Translations under genes and position numbers: made by a program | Shown: positions 20,501 through 28,587 of the stretch, in pieces | Layout of the letters: every line of letters starts with the position of its first letter | How positions within the stretch are numbered: the first letter of the stretch is position 1 | NCBI RefSeq assembly: GCF_003013715.1 | Contig: NC_072812.1 | Location: 1,116,001-1,180,000, forward strand | Direction of reading: 5' to 3' | Length of the DNA: 64,000 bases | DNA from: Candidozyma auris | Lineage: Eukaryota; Ascomycota; Pichiomycetes; Serinales; Metschnikowiaceae | Notes under the pieces: model-generated | The model's input: the letters and a program-made list of their open reading frames with translations, nothing else | What the model was told of the DNA's origin: nothing | The model's database searches: none

Positions 20501-22251
20501 CAAAAGGAAGGAAGCAAGGGAGTCCATTCTTTGAATTCCGGACTGAAGCTCTTTTTAATACATTGTATCAAAAGCTCAAACGAGCGCGTGAGCCCCGGAT
20601 CTTCAAATATGTCCAGCATCGAGATAAGAACTCGATCAGCCAAGTCGTCGGACATCTCATCGCTGAGAACTGCAACATAAGTAGGGGCTACCAGTGATAA
20701 AGGATGTTCAAATTGATGACCAGCAAGAGTTACTTTATCGGAAGATTCCAAAGAGGCGCAAATTTCCTTATTGAAAGATTCAAAGTCCAAGTCGCCTTTG
20801 AATGACGCTAGCAAAGAGATAGAGTTCTCTCTTGCTTTAGAGTCCGCTTTCAGATAGACTTTTGAAGAGAGACCATCTATAACCACCATAAATGCCTTTT
20901 GGCGGAGCTGTACGGACGAATCGCAATTTAGAATGTCAAGAATATTAAAAATACATTCTAATGCTGATCTCTTAAATGAAAACGTAGGAAGCTTTTTAAA
21001 TTGAGATAACAAAGAATCGACAACTTTGATTGTGTCTTTGGAATTTCCAAAGCTCCAGGCCGATTCATCGCAATCGATTGATGCAATATTTTTTAGACAT
21101 GCCGTGAGAACGTTGTAAAATAAGGGATCAGAATTGCAATGACCCAAACGAATGTAGTTAATGAGGCGAGAGTGTGCTTTGGAGCCTGCCGACTCCCAAA
21201 AGTTCTTCTTTAATCTGATTTTCTTTTTTTCTGACGGCGACATTTGCGTGAAAGCTGTAAGAACATTTAAGGTGTCCCAAAATTGTATGATGACGGATGA
21301 AAATATAATGGACTGAGTCTTCTCCTTCACGTTGAGTTTTATGTTCTTTATAAAATTTTTGCTGACTAGCTTATAGAGGCCCTTCACATCATCTAGCTGG
21401 GATATGAAGCGAGATGGCGAGTGATTTTCCTTGAGTTCGAATGAGCATTTCAAAAGTCCAAGATATGCCTTGAAGAGACCCAAATTTATAGTCTCGATAT
21501 CGGAGCATCTACCGAGATGCTCCCAAAGATTTTCCAGGCGCAACAATTCATTGATTAACGCGAGCGAATCCTCCTGAAGGGAGAAGCCTGAGTCTTCATT
21601 AATTAGGTTGATGAGCTTGCATAGCATGAAAATTGCGCCAGCGAGCGATCTATCATACTTTGCGATCGAGTCCTCATTCTTCGTGTATCGAAGGTCAGAT
21701 AGCGACTCGTGAGTTTCCACACAAACCACAACGTAAATGTAGTTCACGATCTGCTCACTGAAAACCAGCCATAATTTGGTGTTCACTCGCTCGCTATCAT
21801 TCTGAAAGCTCTCTAGAAGCTCCTTGTAGGAAGCTTTGCTGACGGGCGTGTCCTGGTCATACAAGCTCAGTAGCCATATTGGAATTGTGCTTTTCAAGTA
21901 CTTACCAAATTCACGGCCACCGACTCTTCTCAATAGTGTACCTTGGACTTGATGAGCAAGTAGTCTCACCGTTTTCGAGTTGTCTATGGCCACTTTGGGG
22001 TAAGCCTGAATCCAGCACATGATGGTGTTGTCAGTCAATGTAAAAGATGAATCATTGAATGTTTTCACCAAATCGCCCAAGTTCTTCTCTCGGGTCACGG
22101 AGTTCTTCTTGGAGAGGGCCTTAAAGAGTACAGCGACATTGGCATCTTCGATGAGCAGCACTTCAGGAACAGCTACGAAATAGCTGATTGACACTGGAAA
22201 CCCATTATATCCTAAATTGCCTGCTATTGAACTCGGTCTGCTGAAAGACAT
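17518..22251 (-). CDS. LTN1: Listerin E3 ubiquitin ligase (ribosome quality control)
   Basis: At 1577 residues (S. cerevisiae Rkr1/Ltn1 is 1562) this is the RQC ligase that ubiquitinates nascent chains stalled on 60S subunits. The N-terminal segment (GNLGYNGFPVSISYF, then DANVAVLFKALSKKNSVTREK) is typical of the family's 60S-binding end. The middle is a long alpha-helical HEAT-like solenoid. The extreme C-terminus is a RING-CH domain with all ligands visible: CAIC, CQTC, FHAACLYKWF and CPLC. A CTG codon in the QTC-x-NKFH part of the RING corresponds to a polar position in relatives, consistent with Ser. The ATG at 22251 is the natural start. Convergent and nearly overlapping with RRD1. Confidence 0.9.
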   Translation of the reverse strand: MSFSRPSSIAGNLGYNGFPVSISYFVAVPEVLLIEDANVAVLFKALSKKNSVTREKNLGDLVKTFNDSSFTLTDNTIMCWIQAYPKVAIDNSKTVRLLAHQVQGTLLRRVGGREFGKYLKSTIPIWLLSLYDQDTPVSKASYKELLESFQNDSERVNTKLWLVFSEQIVNYIYVVVCVETHESLSDLRYTKNEDSIAKYDRSLAGAIFMLCKLINLINEDSGFSLQEDSLALINELLRLENLWEHLGRCSDIETINLGLFKAYLGLLKCSFELKENHSPSRFISQLDDVKGLYKLVSKNFIKNIKLNVKEKTQSIIFSSVIIQFWDTLNVLTAFTQMSPSEKKKIRLKKNFWESAGSKAHSRLINYIRLGHCNSDPLFYNVLTACLKNIASIDCDESAWSFGNSKDTIKVVDSLLSQFKKLPTFSFKRSALECIFNILDILNCDSSVQLRQKAFMVVIDGLSSKVYLKADSKARENSISLLASFKGDLDFESFNKEICASLESSDKVTLAGHQFEHPLSLVAPTYVAVLSDEMSDDLADRVLISMLDIFEDPGLTRSFELLIQCIKKSFSPEFKEWTPLLPSFCTSNFIDLPFEVLRILLDENVGWVDLNKLIDDVFIKVLSDAKEALPKLLALLNKAKSLDEKSVPHVREYLEKLSRTEVSSSDSGLLFNYIDDPAILRNLLASPSVHEKPNDFLESVVSTNTKLDNLGEESRGHLRQIITAGLQTSNSRTLSSFLSLVNDDAFVANILSENIILDEWNIDELASIFKEHPEYFPLNDVNNLVHRLIESIDLNSIAISNPLHQNVYLASQYSLSEASLQGKKVIVKLAIILREVIGSTQSPSSEIIILALLTSEYLHDYLFLRNETDQVPDALLMRAKLDDVLAQHLFATKASTNGLFNDSPKSTAEQRIIERLVDKGPYSIHQLYCARYLTRVLSSTFDGMSPNEFEALDVKTARLVNQPLLLSVYLTSAAKFIGVSKTFDRMRNYVFAEILGVKSSQDILDLGKVWLSLATNFLVVDTDEYPDYELIPQHKLGMLISHLMQWLDSDIAYSDEFLSVRSLLAVFFSHLLILDSKFVPDKTWDIAFDLALNNLSSAQVEVRNIGIRFFTIKLCTTLFKKSSLQDAWKEARESVTEELVDLILNEDIENFNSSINNQPVRMTNELLRRLLSVASISDTVISNNSEKFLKVLQSSHFVDMQRLSANLLEKDVISSRDDFVVEYQLNKANLSDSQDNLVQAKLPMQLVKYVASFNEDLELLSEKGEEWRATSYLWSWLLIFAYFKGSTYGIRTDYISQLKESQCIEHLLNVIFDHVDLTDSKFLRTLVDDSLDKVLRLDSTRYSIAEYSILQGCPGEDTLYEMKFVLVHLYFRCLQYLGSYCQQWFSELRDLQLKRQIEKFSIKFVSPLIISKMLNEVEQAKSKLTQKDENLTIKVNKITNEIRTIYIIDEQKMEMVVKIPESFPLSNVMVLGPLRLGVKENQWKAWLLASQRVVSLTNGSIIDCIELFNRNVSLHFSGFEECAICYSILHQDHSLPSKNCQTCLNKFHAACLYKWFKSSGSSTCPLCRSAFNFRISRA

Positions 22252-22389
22252 TTGTCTGGCAAAAGCTGGATTTCACCGTTAGTTAATGTAGAGCAGACGA
22301 TTCGCACTCAAGTTTCTCTTACTACACAGTAGAGAGATTGCGAACTACTGGGCACGGTTGCGAAATATCGCCATCAATAAATGATACAT

Positions 22390-24365
22390 TCATGAGACGT
22401 CCCTGGTGACGTCGTCAGTATTTAAAAAGTCAAAGAAATTAGAAAATACGTTGTCCGACATGGCCCAGTCCATGTTGGCATTCAAACCTCCAAAGACCTG
22501 GTCCCAGTCGGTATCGGAATGCTGCTCTTGGTACTCTTCTGCAGCAGATTCGATGATTTTTGTGAGGTCGTTAAGACCCATCTCTGCGATTTTACTCTTT
22601 AAGTAAAAGAGTGAGCGAGTAGCAAGTTGCCAGTTTTGACACGATCGGGAGATCGTCGTGTAATAAACTTTTAGATTATCGATGTCCAGATCCAGCATCG
22701 ATGACGGCGACGAGTGGATCTTTAACAATGTTGTACTGATGCCCAAAATAGACAGATACACTATAAGAATGGACGGTGGAAGGCCTGACTGATTGAATTT
22801 GTCAAGACATGTCGCCAATTCCGACATTGCATTGATGCACAATGAATGTGATGGACTATCCTCAGTCTTGACATTCACAAATGGTCTGTTCAAACATAAG
22901 ACTAAGATATAGTAGTATAAGCGAAAATTCAGGTGAGTGGGGTTGTAATTTTGTCTCTTTAGCGTAGTCTTACTCCAACGCATTTCAACTGGAAGTTTGC
23001 TTCTCCATATGCCTAAGTATTCATTAAAGTCGTGGATTTTGCGCTTGGTAAGGTATGACATGTCATCGCCAGCAGAGTCCTTGGAAAAGATTTCCTTAAG
23101 AACCAGGCCGACACACTCACTAAGTGAGCACAAGGAAATCAAAGACTGCGAGGCATCAAGATTTGCCACGCTTTGTGGATCATTCGAGGGCTGGAATATG
23201 AAATTCTCAATCCCCGTAGAGTTTGGAAGGTGCTCACTAGAAGGTATCGTAGCTTCAGATTTTCGTACTGTTATAGGCCGGCCCATGAGTAGGCTGACAA
23301 AATGATCATAGACAAAACAGCCCCAGTAGACACGCGACCGTACCATCACGTCCATATTTGTCATTATATCTGGATGGGTTTTATCCGAGCTCTGTTCAAT
23401 TGCCCAGTCCCTAGGATTCAATTGAAACCCCAAATCATACCCCATTCTGAACGCCATACCAGATAGCATCCAGCTTGAGGAAGCGTTGCCGTCACCGAGT
23501 TCATACAACGAGAGGCATAGCAAAGCTTGCAATGTGTTAACATGGGGGACGCTTATCTTCTTGGAAAATATTTTTGTTTTTGAAGTTTCGAAGAAAGATG
23601 GTGCTAAGTGACGTAAATGATCATCATCAGCACATTTTGCACCCAATGCTGCGATTGCGTATATGAGCTCCTCAGAACAGTAGCCCTTGAATGTCAGTGG
23701 ATGGAAAAAGTCGTTGAGGAAGCTCTCTCTATGTATAAAAGTTGCAATGTCTGGGTACTGAAACTTAAAGAAGTTCTCTAGACATGTAATGAGCGAGGAA
23801 GAGTTCATGAGCATATTATCAAATGGGTCCACTGACGCCGAGTTCGGATTCATCTCGACCAAATTGTAAAACGCAGAAGTTGGTCCGAAGATGGAATAGC
23901 TTCCTCCACTGGTAGCACCGATAGACACGGGAAGTTTCCTTTTCGGAACCTCTGGAGAAGGCTCCTCTTTCTTGATCTGAGGCAGCAAGATTTGCTTGAG
24001 CTCAGTAAGTATAGCTTCATTTGGAGCTTGTCTATCCTGAAATACGATGGCCTGAACTTTGGAAAGAGTTTCCTGAAGCAGCGTCACCAAGTTGCGTAGT
24101 CTCTGTGTCTCTGTACCAGTCAAGCGAACACTGCGCTTGTCATCGCCAGGACGTTCACATTTGAGACCACGCTTCTGGCAATTGCCACATATGGCCTCGC
24201 CATCACATTTGATCTGCTAGTTAGCATGGGCATGTATGGGGTATCAAAGAGTAGAACATACCTTCCTGATTCTACAGTTCAGACAACTAATTCGTTAGTG
24301 AAAGTTTCAAAGAAGCAGCAATTCCCTGCAACATACGAATTGGAGCAATTTCTCCTCATCGACAT
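22390..24365 (-). CDS. Zn2Cys6 transcription factor with two introns in the zinc-cluster region
   Basis: The long exon alone (open from 24213) lacks the start of its zinc cluster. Two small introns repair it: exon 1 24365-24337 (29 nt, ATG at 24365), exon 2 24286-24262 (25 nt), exon 3 24213-22390, giving 625 residues. The spliced cluster is C-x2-C-x6-C-x5-C-x2-C-x6-C (Cys 11, 14, 21, 27, 30, 37), with basic RIRKIKC and KRGLKCE. Residue 12 is encoded by CTG, probably Ser. A coiled-coil stretch follows (TQRLRNLVTLLQETLSKVQ), then the fungal middle homology region (IFGPTSAFYNL, FIHRESFL, SLYELGDG, GRPITV). The C-terminus is acidic (DTDWDQVFGGLNANMDWAMSD), a likely activation segment. The target genes are unknown; Cta4/Asg1-type regulators are possible relatives. 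Confidence 0.82.
24214..24261 (-). other. Intron 2 of the Zn2Cys6 gene (48 nt)
   Basis: On the minus strand it starts GTATGT and ends GCTAACTAGCAG, with the branch-site CTAAC only a few bases from the acceptor. Using the CAG rather than the nearer TAG gives the canonical Cys-x6-Cys spacing. Confidence 0.8.
24287..24336 (-). other. Intron 1 of the Zn2Cys6 gene (50 nt)
   Basis: It starts GTATGT and ends CACTAACGAATTAG on the minus strand. Removal joins AATTC to TTGTCTGAAC in frame and removes an in-frame TAA. Confidence 0.8.
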
Positions 24366-24731
24366 TCGAGCAATTGGATTGCTTCACTGCATCGACGGGT
24401 GTATGCTTCTTGAAATATATAAGCAGCTTATCTGTTTTTCCGCAGGCCTGGCGCCTTGTCTATCAGTTTATGTGAAGGACCCTACTTTCAAACGATTTGG
24501 TGCATTACCAAAGGACAATCCTTATCTGTGATCTAGCAGTTCTCCTCCTGAGGAAATTAAACATTGTATATCCCTCGTAATTGCTCAAACGCTGCAATCG
24601 CTCTTGGCATTAAGTATCTCATGCAAGCTATACCGCATTTTGGTGTGGTGAGACAAGTCCACGCTCGACTCTGATCGCTGTGTTTTGTGGAGATGCGGGT
24701 GGAGAACTTTTGACTTCGTTTCCTACCCTGC
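24366..24731. promoter_or_regulatory. Promoter of the Zn2Cys6 gene / 3' flank of RRM3
   Basis: A 366-bp gap. It contains only a short TCCTC-CT-GAGGA palindrome near 24543 and no gene that I can support. Confidence 0.4.
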
Positions 24732-27074
24732 CTAGGACATCAACTCTGCATTAACTTCCAATATCCCTTTCTGTCTGTTTTTCAAAAGGTCGTAGAATTT
24801 CTTCACCTCTTCAGAAACACTAATTTTTCGACGATCAAAATTAAACACCTCTAAATGTTCTTTACAAGTCGCTCTTGAAAGAGCAACGTAAACCTGGCCC
24901 TTCTCAAAGGTCCGCCTTAGATCTATCCTGAGCCTGTCTATGGATTGACCCTGTGATTTGTGAATAGACATGGCCCACGCTAATGTCAAGGGAATTTGTA
25001 TTCTCGTCATTTTGTCGTCTTTTCTCAACTGCATTGGTTTTGGCTCAACCGTAAATTCCACTCGCGGAACAATATCAATTGTGTATCCATTAGAGGTCCT
25101 AAACTTCACCAAGGGTAGACGCTCCGCCTTTGAGTCAACATTTTTGGCCTCTGCTGCGACTTTAGCAAAGTCTGTCCTAAGGTTTGAAGGCAAGCTGGCG
25201 TATATGGCCCTCTGCTCGTCAGTATATTCGGGTCTCCCGACCATACCACAGACAAGCTGAATTAGGCTCAAGAGTTCCGAGGACGCATTCTCAAAGTTGA
25301 CATAGCCGTACACAAGTTTGAGCTTTGTCCAGACCGGATCTGTGACAAAGCCCACTACCGTGCCGATGGATCCGTTGACGACCTTAGGGATGATATTATT
25401 CTTCAAGCACATGACTTGAGCTCCAACCTTCAACTCCAATACCTTTTCACACATGAGGTAGTCGTATAGGTATCTGATCAGCTGTGGAACCTGTGAGTCT
25501 ATTGCGAAGAAGCTGTAAACCTGACCAGGGAGTTCGTGCAATCTCGATTCATTGGCTCTCTTCACTTCTTGTCTCGTCGGGTAGAGCTCTGTTGGCTCAA
25601 TACCATCACTGTAATTGATTCTTCGCAGTAGCAGTTTGAATTTCATCATAATGTCGTCACTTATTTCCCCCTGACGCAACGCGTTAAGCATGTCAATTAG
25701 CTCAGTGTCACCCTTTTGACGAAAGATCTCTGTGAGGGTTATCGTACGCTTGATGACGCTAGCCCAAACTGGACTTTGGAAACAAAAGTGGCCCCGATTG
25801 TCCCTTGAAACAGGAGGCAATTGAAAAAAATCTCCGGAGCAAACAAGCTGGATTCCACCAAAAGGTTTTTTATTCTTTTTCATGATGCTTGCGAGCTCAC
25901 TGATGTTGGTAAACAACTTTCCGTCGATCATCAGAATCTCGTCGATGATAAGAACCTTCAACTTGTCCCATTTATTTTTAACTTCCCTAATCCTTTCAAG
26001 TTTCTTGGCCATTGCCTCGGGAGATTGCACTCCCAAGCCGATATGTAAGTATTTATGCAAGGTTTCACCTCCAATATTGATAGCAGCCATACCGGTGGAA
26101 GCAGTGACTCCTACTGAGGGCCCACCGTGCTTCTTGACCAATTGTTGCACCAAATATCGGAGAACATAGGATTTTCCCGTACCAGCAGAGCCAGTGAAAA
26201 AAACACTTTCCTCTTTGTTAACGACATAATTGATGATCGCTCTCTGAGCCTCATTGAACTCTTGCTTGTTGGTGACCCTCGAGGGTGACGCAGGTGTTGC
26301 AATAGATTGAGAAGGCGGTAGTCTTCGAGTTGGCTTCTTAAATGTTGTATTGAAAAAATCAAGTGAGCTGGAGCCCGAACGTTTAAGGGAGACTTTTTTT
26401 ATGGGACTAAGTTTTGGTTTAGCCACGGTCTCCTTATTATGCTTCGTATCCAGCGTTCGGTCTGTCACGAAATCATTATTCACGACCTTCAGCTCTTCAA
26501 TCTTCACTTGCTTCTTGGGATTGGGGTTCGCCCTGTTCAATTCCTCTAGCTCCTTGATCAGCGGAGTCACTGTTTCCTCAGTGTTAGGCGTATCAGAAGA
26601 CGCTTCTTTTTTGACCTGAAACTGACTTAGAGAAGCGATGGCTTCTTTTTTTATGGTAGAAGCATGCATATCGATCAATTGCTCTTCTTTCAGCACAACA
26701 TAGTTCGTGGGAACCACATTCTCCTTGTCATTCAGCCCAAGCGCATCGAGCAGTTCCTCCTTCATGTTTGTTTTTGGCCTGGAGCGTTCAGGCAGACCGT
26801 TTTCTGAAGCAGATTTAGACCATTTTGAAAGCACTGGGTTTTTAAAATTCTGCACTTCAGGAGAACCGAACGATGTGTCTGAGGAGCCAAACTCATCAAA
26901 TGCGCTCTTGGAGGAAGTAACCACAGAGAGTCTTGAATTGCACCTGTTCAACACTACTTTTTCTGGAGTGGTTATCATAGGTTTTCTAGCTGGTTTCGGG
27001 GGACCGCCACCGAAGAAGCTCGCTATCAGCGGCTGAGGTCTCTTATGTGGCTTCTCGTTTTTTGTTGACCTCAT
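24732..27074 (-). CDS. RRM3: Pif1-family 5'-3' DNA helicase, Rrm3-type
   Basis: This 780-residue superfamily 1B helicase has Walker A GSAGTGKS (296-303), Walker B IIDEI, GDFFQLPPVS, and the late motifs MSIHKSQGQ and KGQVYVALSRA. Rrm3 moves with the replication fork and clears protein barriers and pausing sites. Several points favour Rrm3 over Pif1: an N-terminal PCNA-binding box QPLIASFF at about residues 14-21, no obvious mitochondrial presequence, the NYSDGIEPTELY segment, and a tail that ends shortly after FDRRKISV. The N-terminal 270 residues are disordered and Lys/Ser-rich, as usual. The start is the ATG at 27074. The promoter lies in a G+C-rich stretch shared with BNI1. Confidence 0.82.
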   Translation of the reverse strand: MRSTKNEKPHKRPQPLIASFFGGGPPKPARKPMITTPEKVVLNRCNSRLSVVTSSKSAFDEFGSSDTSFGSPEVQNFKNPVLSKWSKSASENGLPERSRPKTNMKEELLDALGLNDKENVVPTNYVVLKEEQLIDMHASTIKKEAIASLSQFQVKKEASSDTPNTEETVTPLIKELEELNRANPNPKKQVKIEELKVVNNDFVTDRTLDTKHNKETVAKPKLSPIKKVSLKRSGSSSLDFFNTTFKKPTRRLPPSQSIATPASPSRVTNKQEFNEAQRAIINYVVNKEESVFFTGSAGTGKSYVLRYLVQQLVKKHGGPSVGVTASTGMAAINIGGETLHKYLHIGLGVQSPEAMAKKLERIREVKNKWDKLKVLIIDEILMIDGKLFTNISELASIMKKNKKPFGGIQLVCSGDFFQLPPVSRDNRGHFCFQSPVWASVIKRTITLTEIFRQKGDTELIDMLNALRQGEISDDIMMKFKLLLRRINYSDGIEPTELYPTRQEVKRANESRLHELPGQVYSFFAIDSQVPQLIRYLYDYLMCEKVLELKVGAQVMCLKNNIIPKVVNGSIGTVVGFVTDPVWTKLKLVYGYVNFENASSELLSLIQLVCGMVGRPEYTDEQRAIYASLPSNLRTDFAKVAAEAKNVDSKAERLPLVKFRTSNGYTIDIVPRVEFTVEPKPMQLRKDDKMTRIQIPLTLAWAMSIHKSQGQSIDRLRIDLRRTFEKGQVYVALSRATCKEHLEVFNFDRRKISVSEEVKKFYDLLKNRQKGILEVNAELMS

Positions 27075-28300
27075 AGTGTGGATTCAACAGTGGTAAACAA
27101 AGCCAGTGCGGGAGTAGGGTGGAAAGAAATTAGGGCGAGCTGAGAAAGCTGGCGCCAGAGATTTTGCGACTGGCGGTAGAGCAGAGCAGTGCCGGCGCCA
27201 GAGAAGCGCGCTGGGGCCAGTGCTGGGGCGAGGGAAAACAAATAAAAAAAACCACGCCCGCGTAGCTCTGGCTCCGAGCGAACTTCAGGCAGAGCTGGGG
27301 CAAGGTGCGCCAGACCCAGGACACACAGGCCCCAGGGAGGCCTGGTGAAGGTATTGAGAGCGATTGATTTGGTGAGTTAAAAAACTTGAAATTGACAATA
27401 AAATGTGACATTGAGATGCTGAAACTCTGTATAGCCAAAGCAATCTATGAAATGAATTTAAAGAGTTGGACCTGGTTGGTTCTTTCTGGGGCAATGAGAG
27501 TCCGTGCATTTGAACCGCGACCATGGGAAGAAGCGGTCACAGAATACAACTGAACAGAGCAGGGGGATATGTATTTAAGAAAGGTGCAAAGTTGAGGGCT
27601 AGATGGGGAAAGAATAGTGATTAATGTGTCTTCACTGGGCTTATGTTCGAGTTAACAAAGGCTTTAGCTTGATGTTATAACTATTTTGCAGCCATCATCT
27701 GCGAGGCCCAAGGTCAGGTCTAGCTTAGACAATTGGCTTCGATTTCCGTAGAGTGAAGGGAAGTGAATAAGATATACTTGTTCTTGCTTTAATGACTATG
27801 ATGTTATAGTTTAATTAACCTACTATGGGGTTCCGGGACCATCTATAGAGCTGCCTCAAGTGAATGCCTAGAGAACTTTTACCTGCCCAGGCCACGGGCA
27901 AGCCTGGTGCCTAGTAGAAACTTCGGGCAAGTGTGTCAAAACATACTCTACCAATGTAATTTTTTTTTTCCCGCTAGACGTTTTAAGCTTCTGAGCTTCG
28001 ACTCTTTTTATCTAAATAACGGCTTCCCAGATAGCAGGCTCTTTTCGAATTGCCCGTCTCCCTCCAATGCATACCCCAAACCACAAGTGTGCCTCGTTCC
28101 AACCCTCGTAGTGTCACTGAGAACTCATTCCCATATGCTTCCAGAAAAAGTCAGTCAAATTAATTCTGCTTTTCCAATTATTTATTTTGTTATTCTCTTT
28201 TTTTTTTTTTTTCCTCTTCATCTCATTTAACCACCCACATCTCCCAATGAACTTCCCTACCTTTGGCTTTAGCGAGCTAGATTAGCTGTACGATAATAAA

Positions 28301-28311
28301 TTTCGCAGCCA
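28301..28311 (-). repeat. TGGCTGCGAAA element (inverted copy)
   Basis: Reverse-complement copy of the motif found three times in the P450-PCK1 gap; 15 bases (TGGCTGCGAAATTTA) match copy 3. It lies 277 bp upstream of the BNI1 start. Confidence 0.55.
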
Positions 28312-28501
28312 TTGTTAGGCCCACCCAGCCTGTTTCCTACTACCTTCACAATTTCCTAGCTCCTAATACACTCGATTTTTTCTTATTTTGTATTGTTGCC
28401 ATCTGAGTTCCTGTGACTTCTCCCTCAAACTTAAACACTATCTGCTCCTGCTGCCCTGTGAAACTTTGCCCTAAACCGGTCTACCCCTGCGCAGTCTACA
28501 T

Positions 28502-28519
28502 ATGGGTGCGTATTCCTGA
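28502..28519 (+). other. Five-codon uORF upstream of BNI1
   Basis: ATG GGT GCG TAT TCC TGA ends 68 bp before the BNI1 ATG. It would lie in the leader if transcription starts further upstream. Confidence 0.4.
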
Positions 28520-28587
28520 TTCCTCGCTACCAACTGATACATCTGAAACATCCTAGTGTCCAAGGGGACTCTCTGACTGATTCCACA

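Larger units (their letters stand above)
27075..28587. promoter_or_regulatory. 1.5-kb divergent promoter region RRM3 / BNI1
   Basis: The RRM3 side (about 27120-27350) is strikingly G+C-rich, with GGCGCCAGAGA twice (27151-27161, 27194-27204) and GCTGGGGC three times (27210, 27222, 27294). The BNI1 side has T-tracts (27961-27969, 28198-28212), a TTTCGCAGCCA element at 28301-28311 and a five-codon uORF at 28502-28519. No protein-coding gene is supported. Confidence 0.55.

Noticed and set aside
27130..27524. Two overlapping minus-strand frames in the RRM3/BNI1 gap
   Set aside because: They arise from the G+C-rich stretch, which has few stop codons; no protein features.
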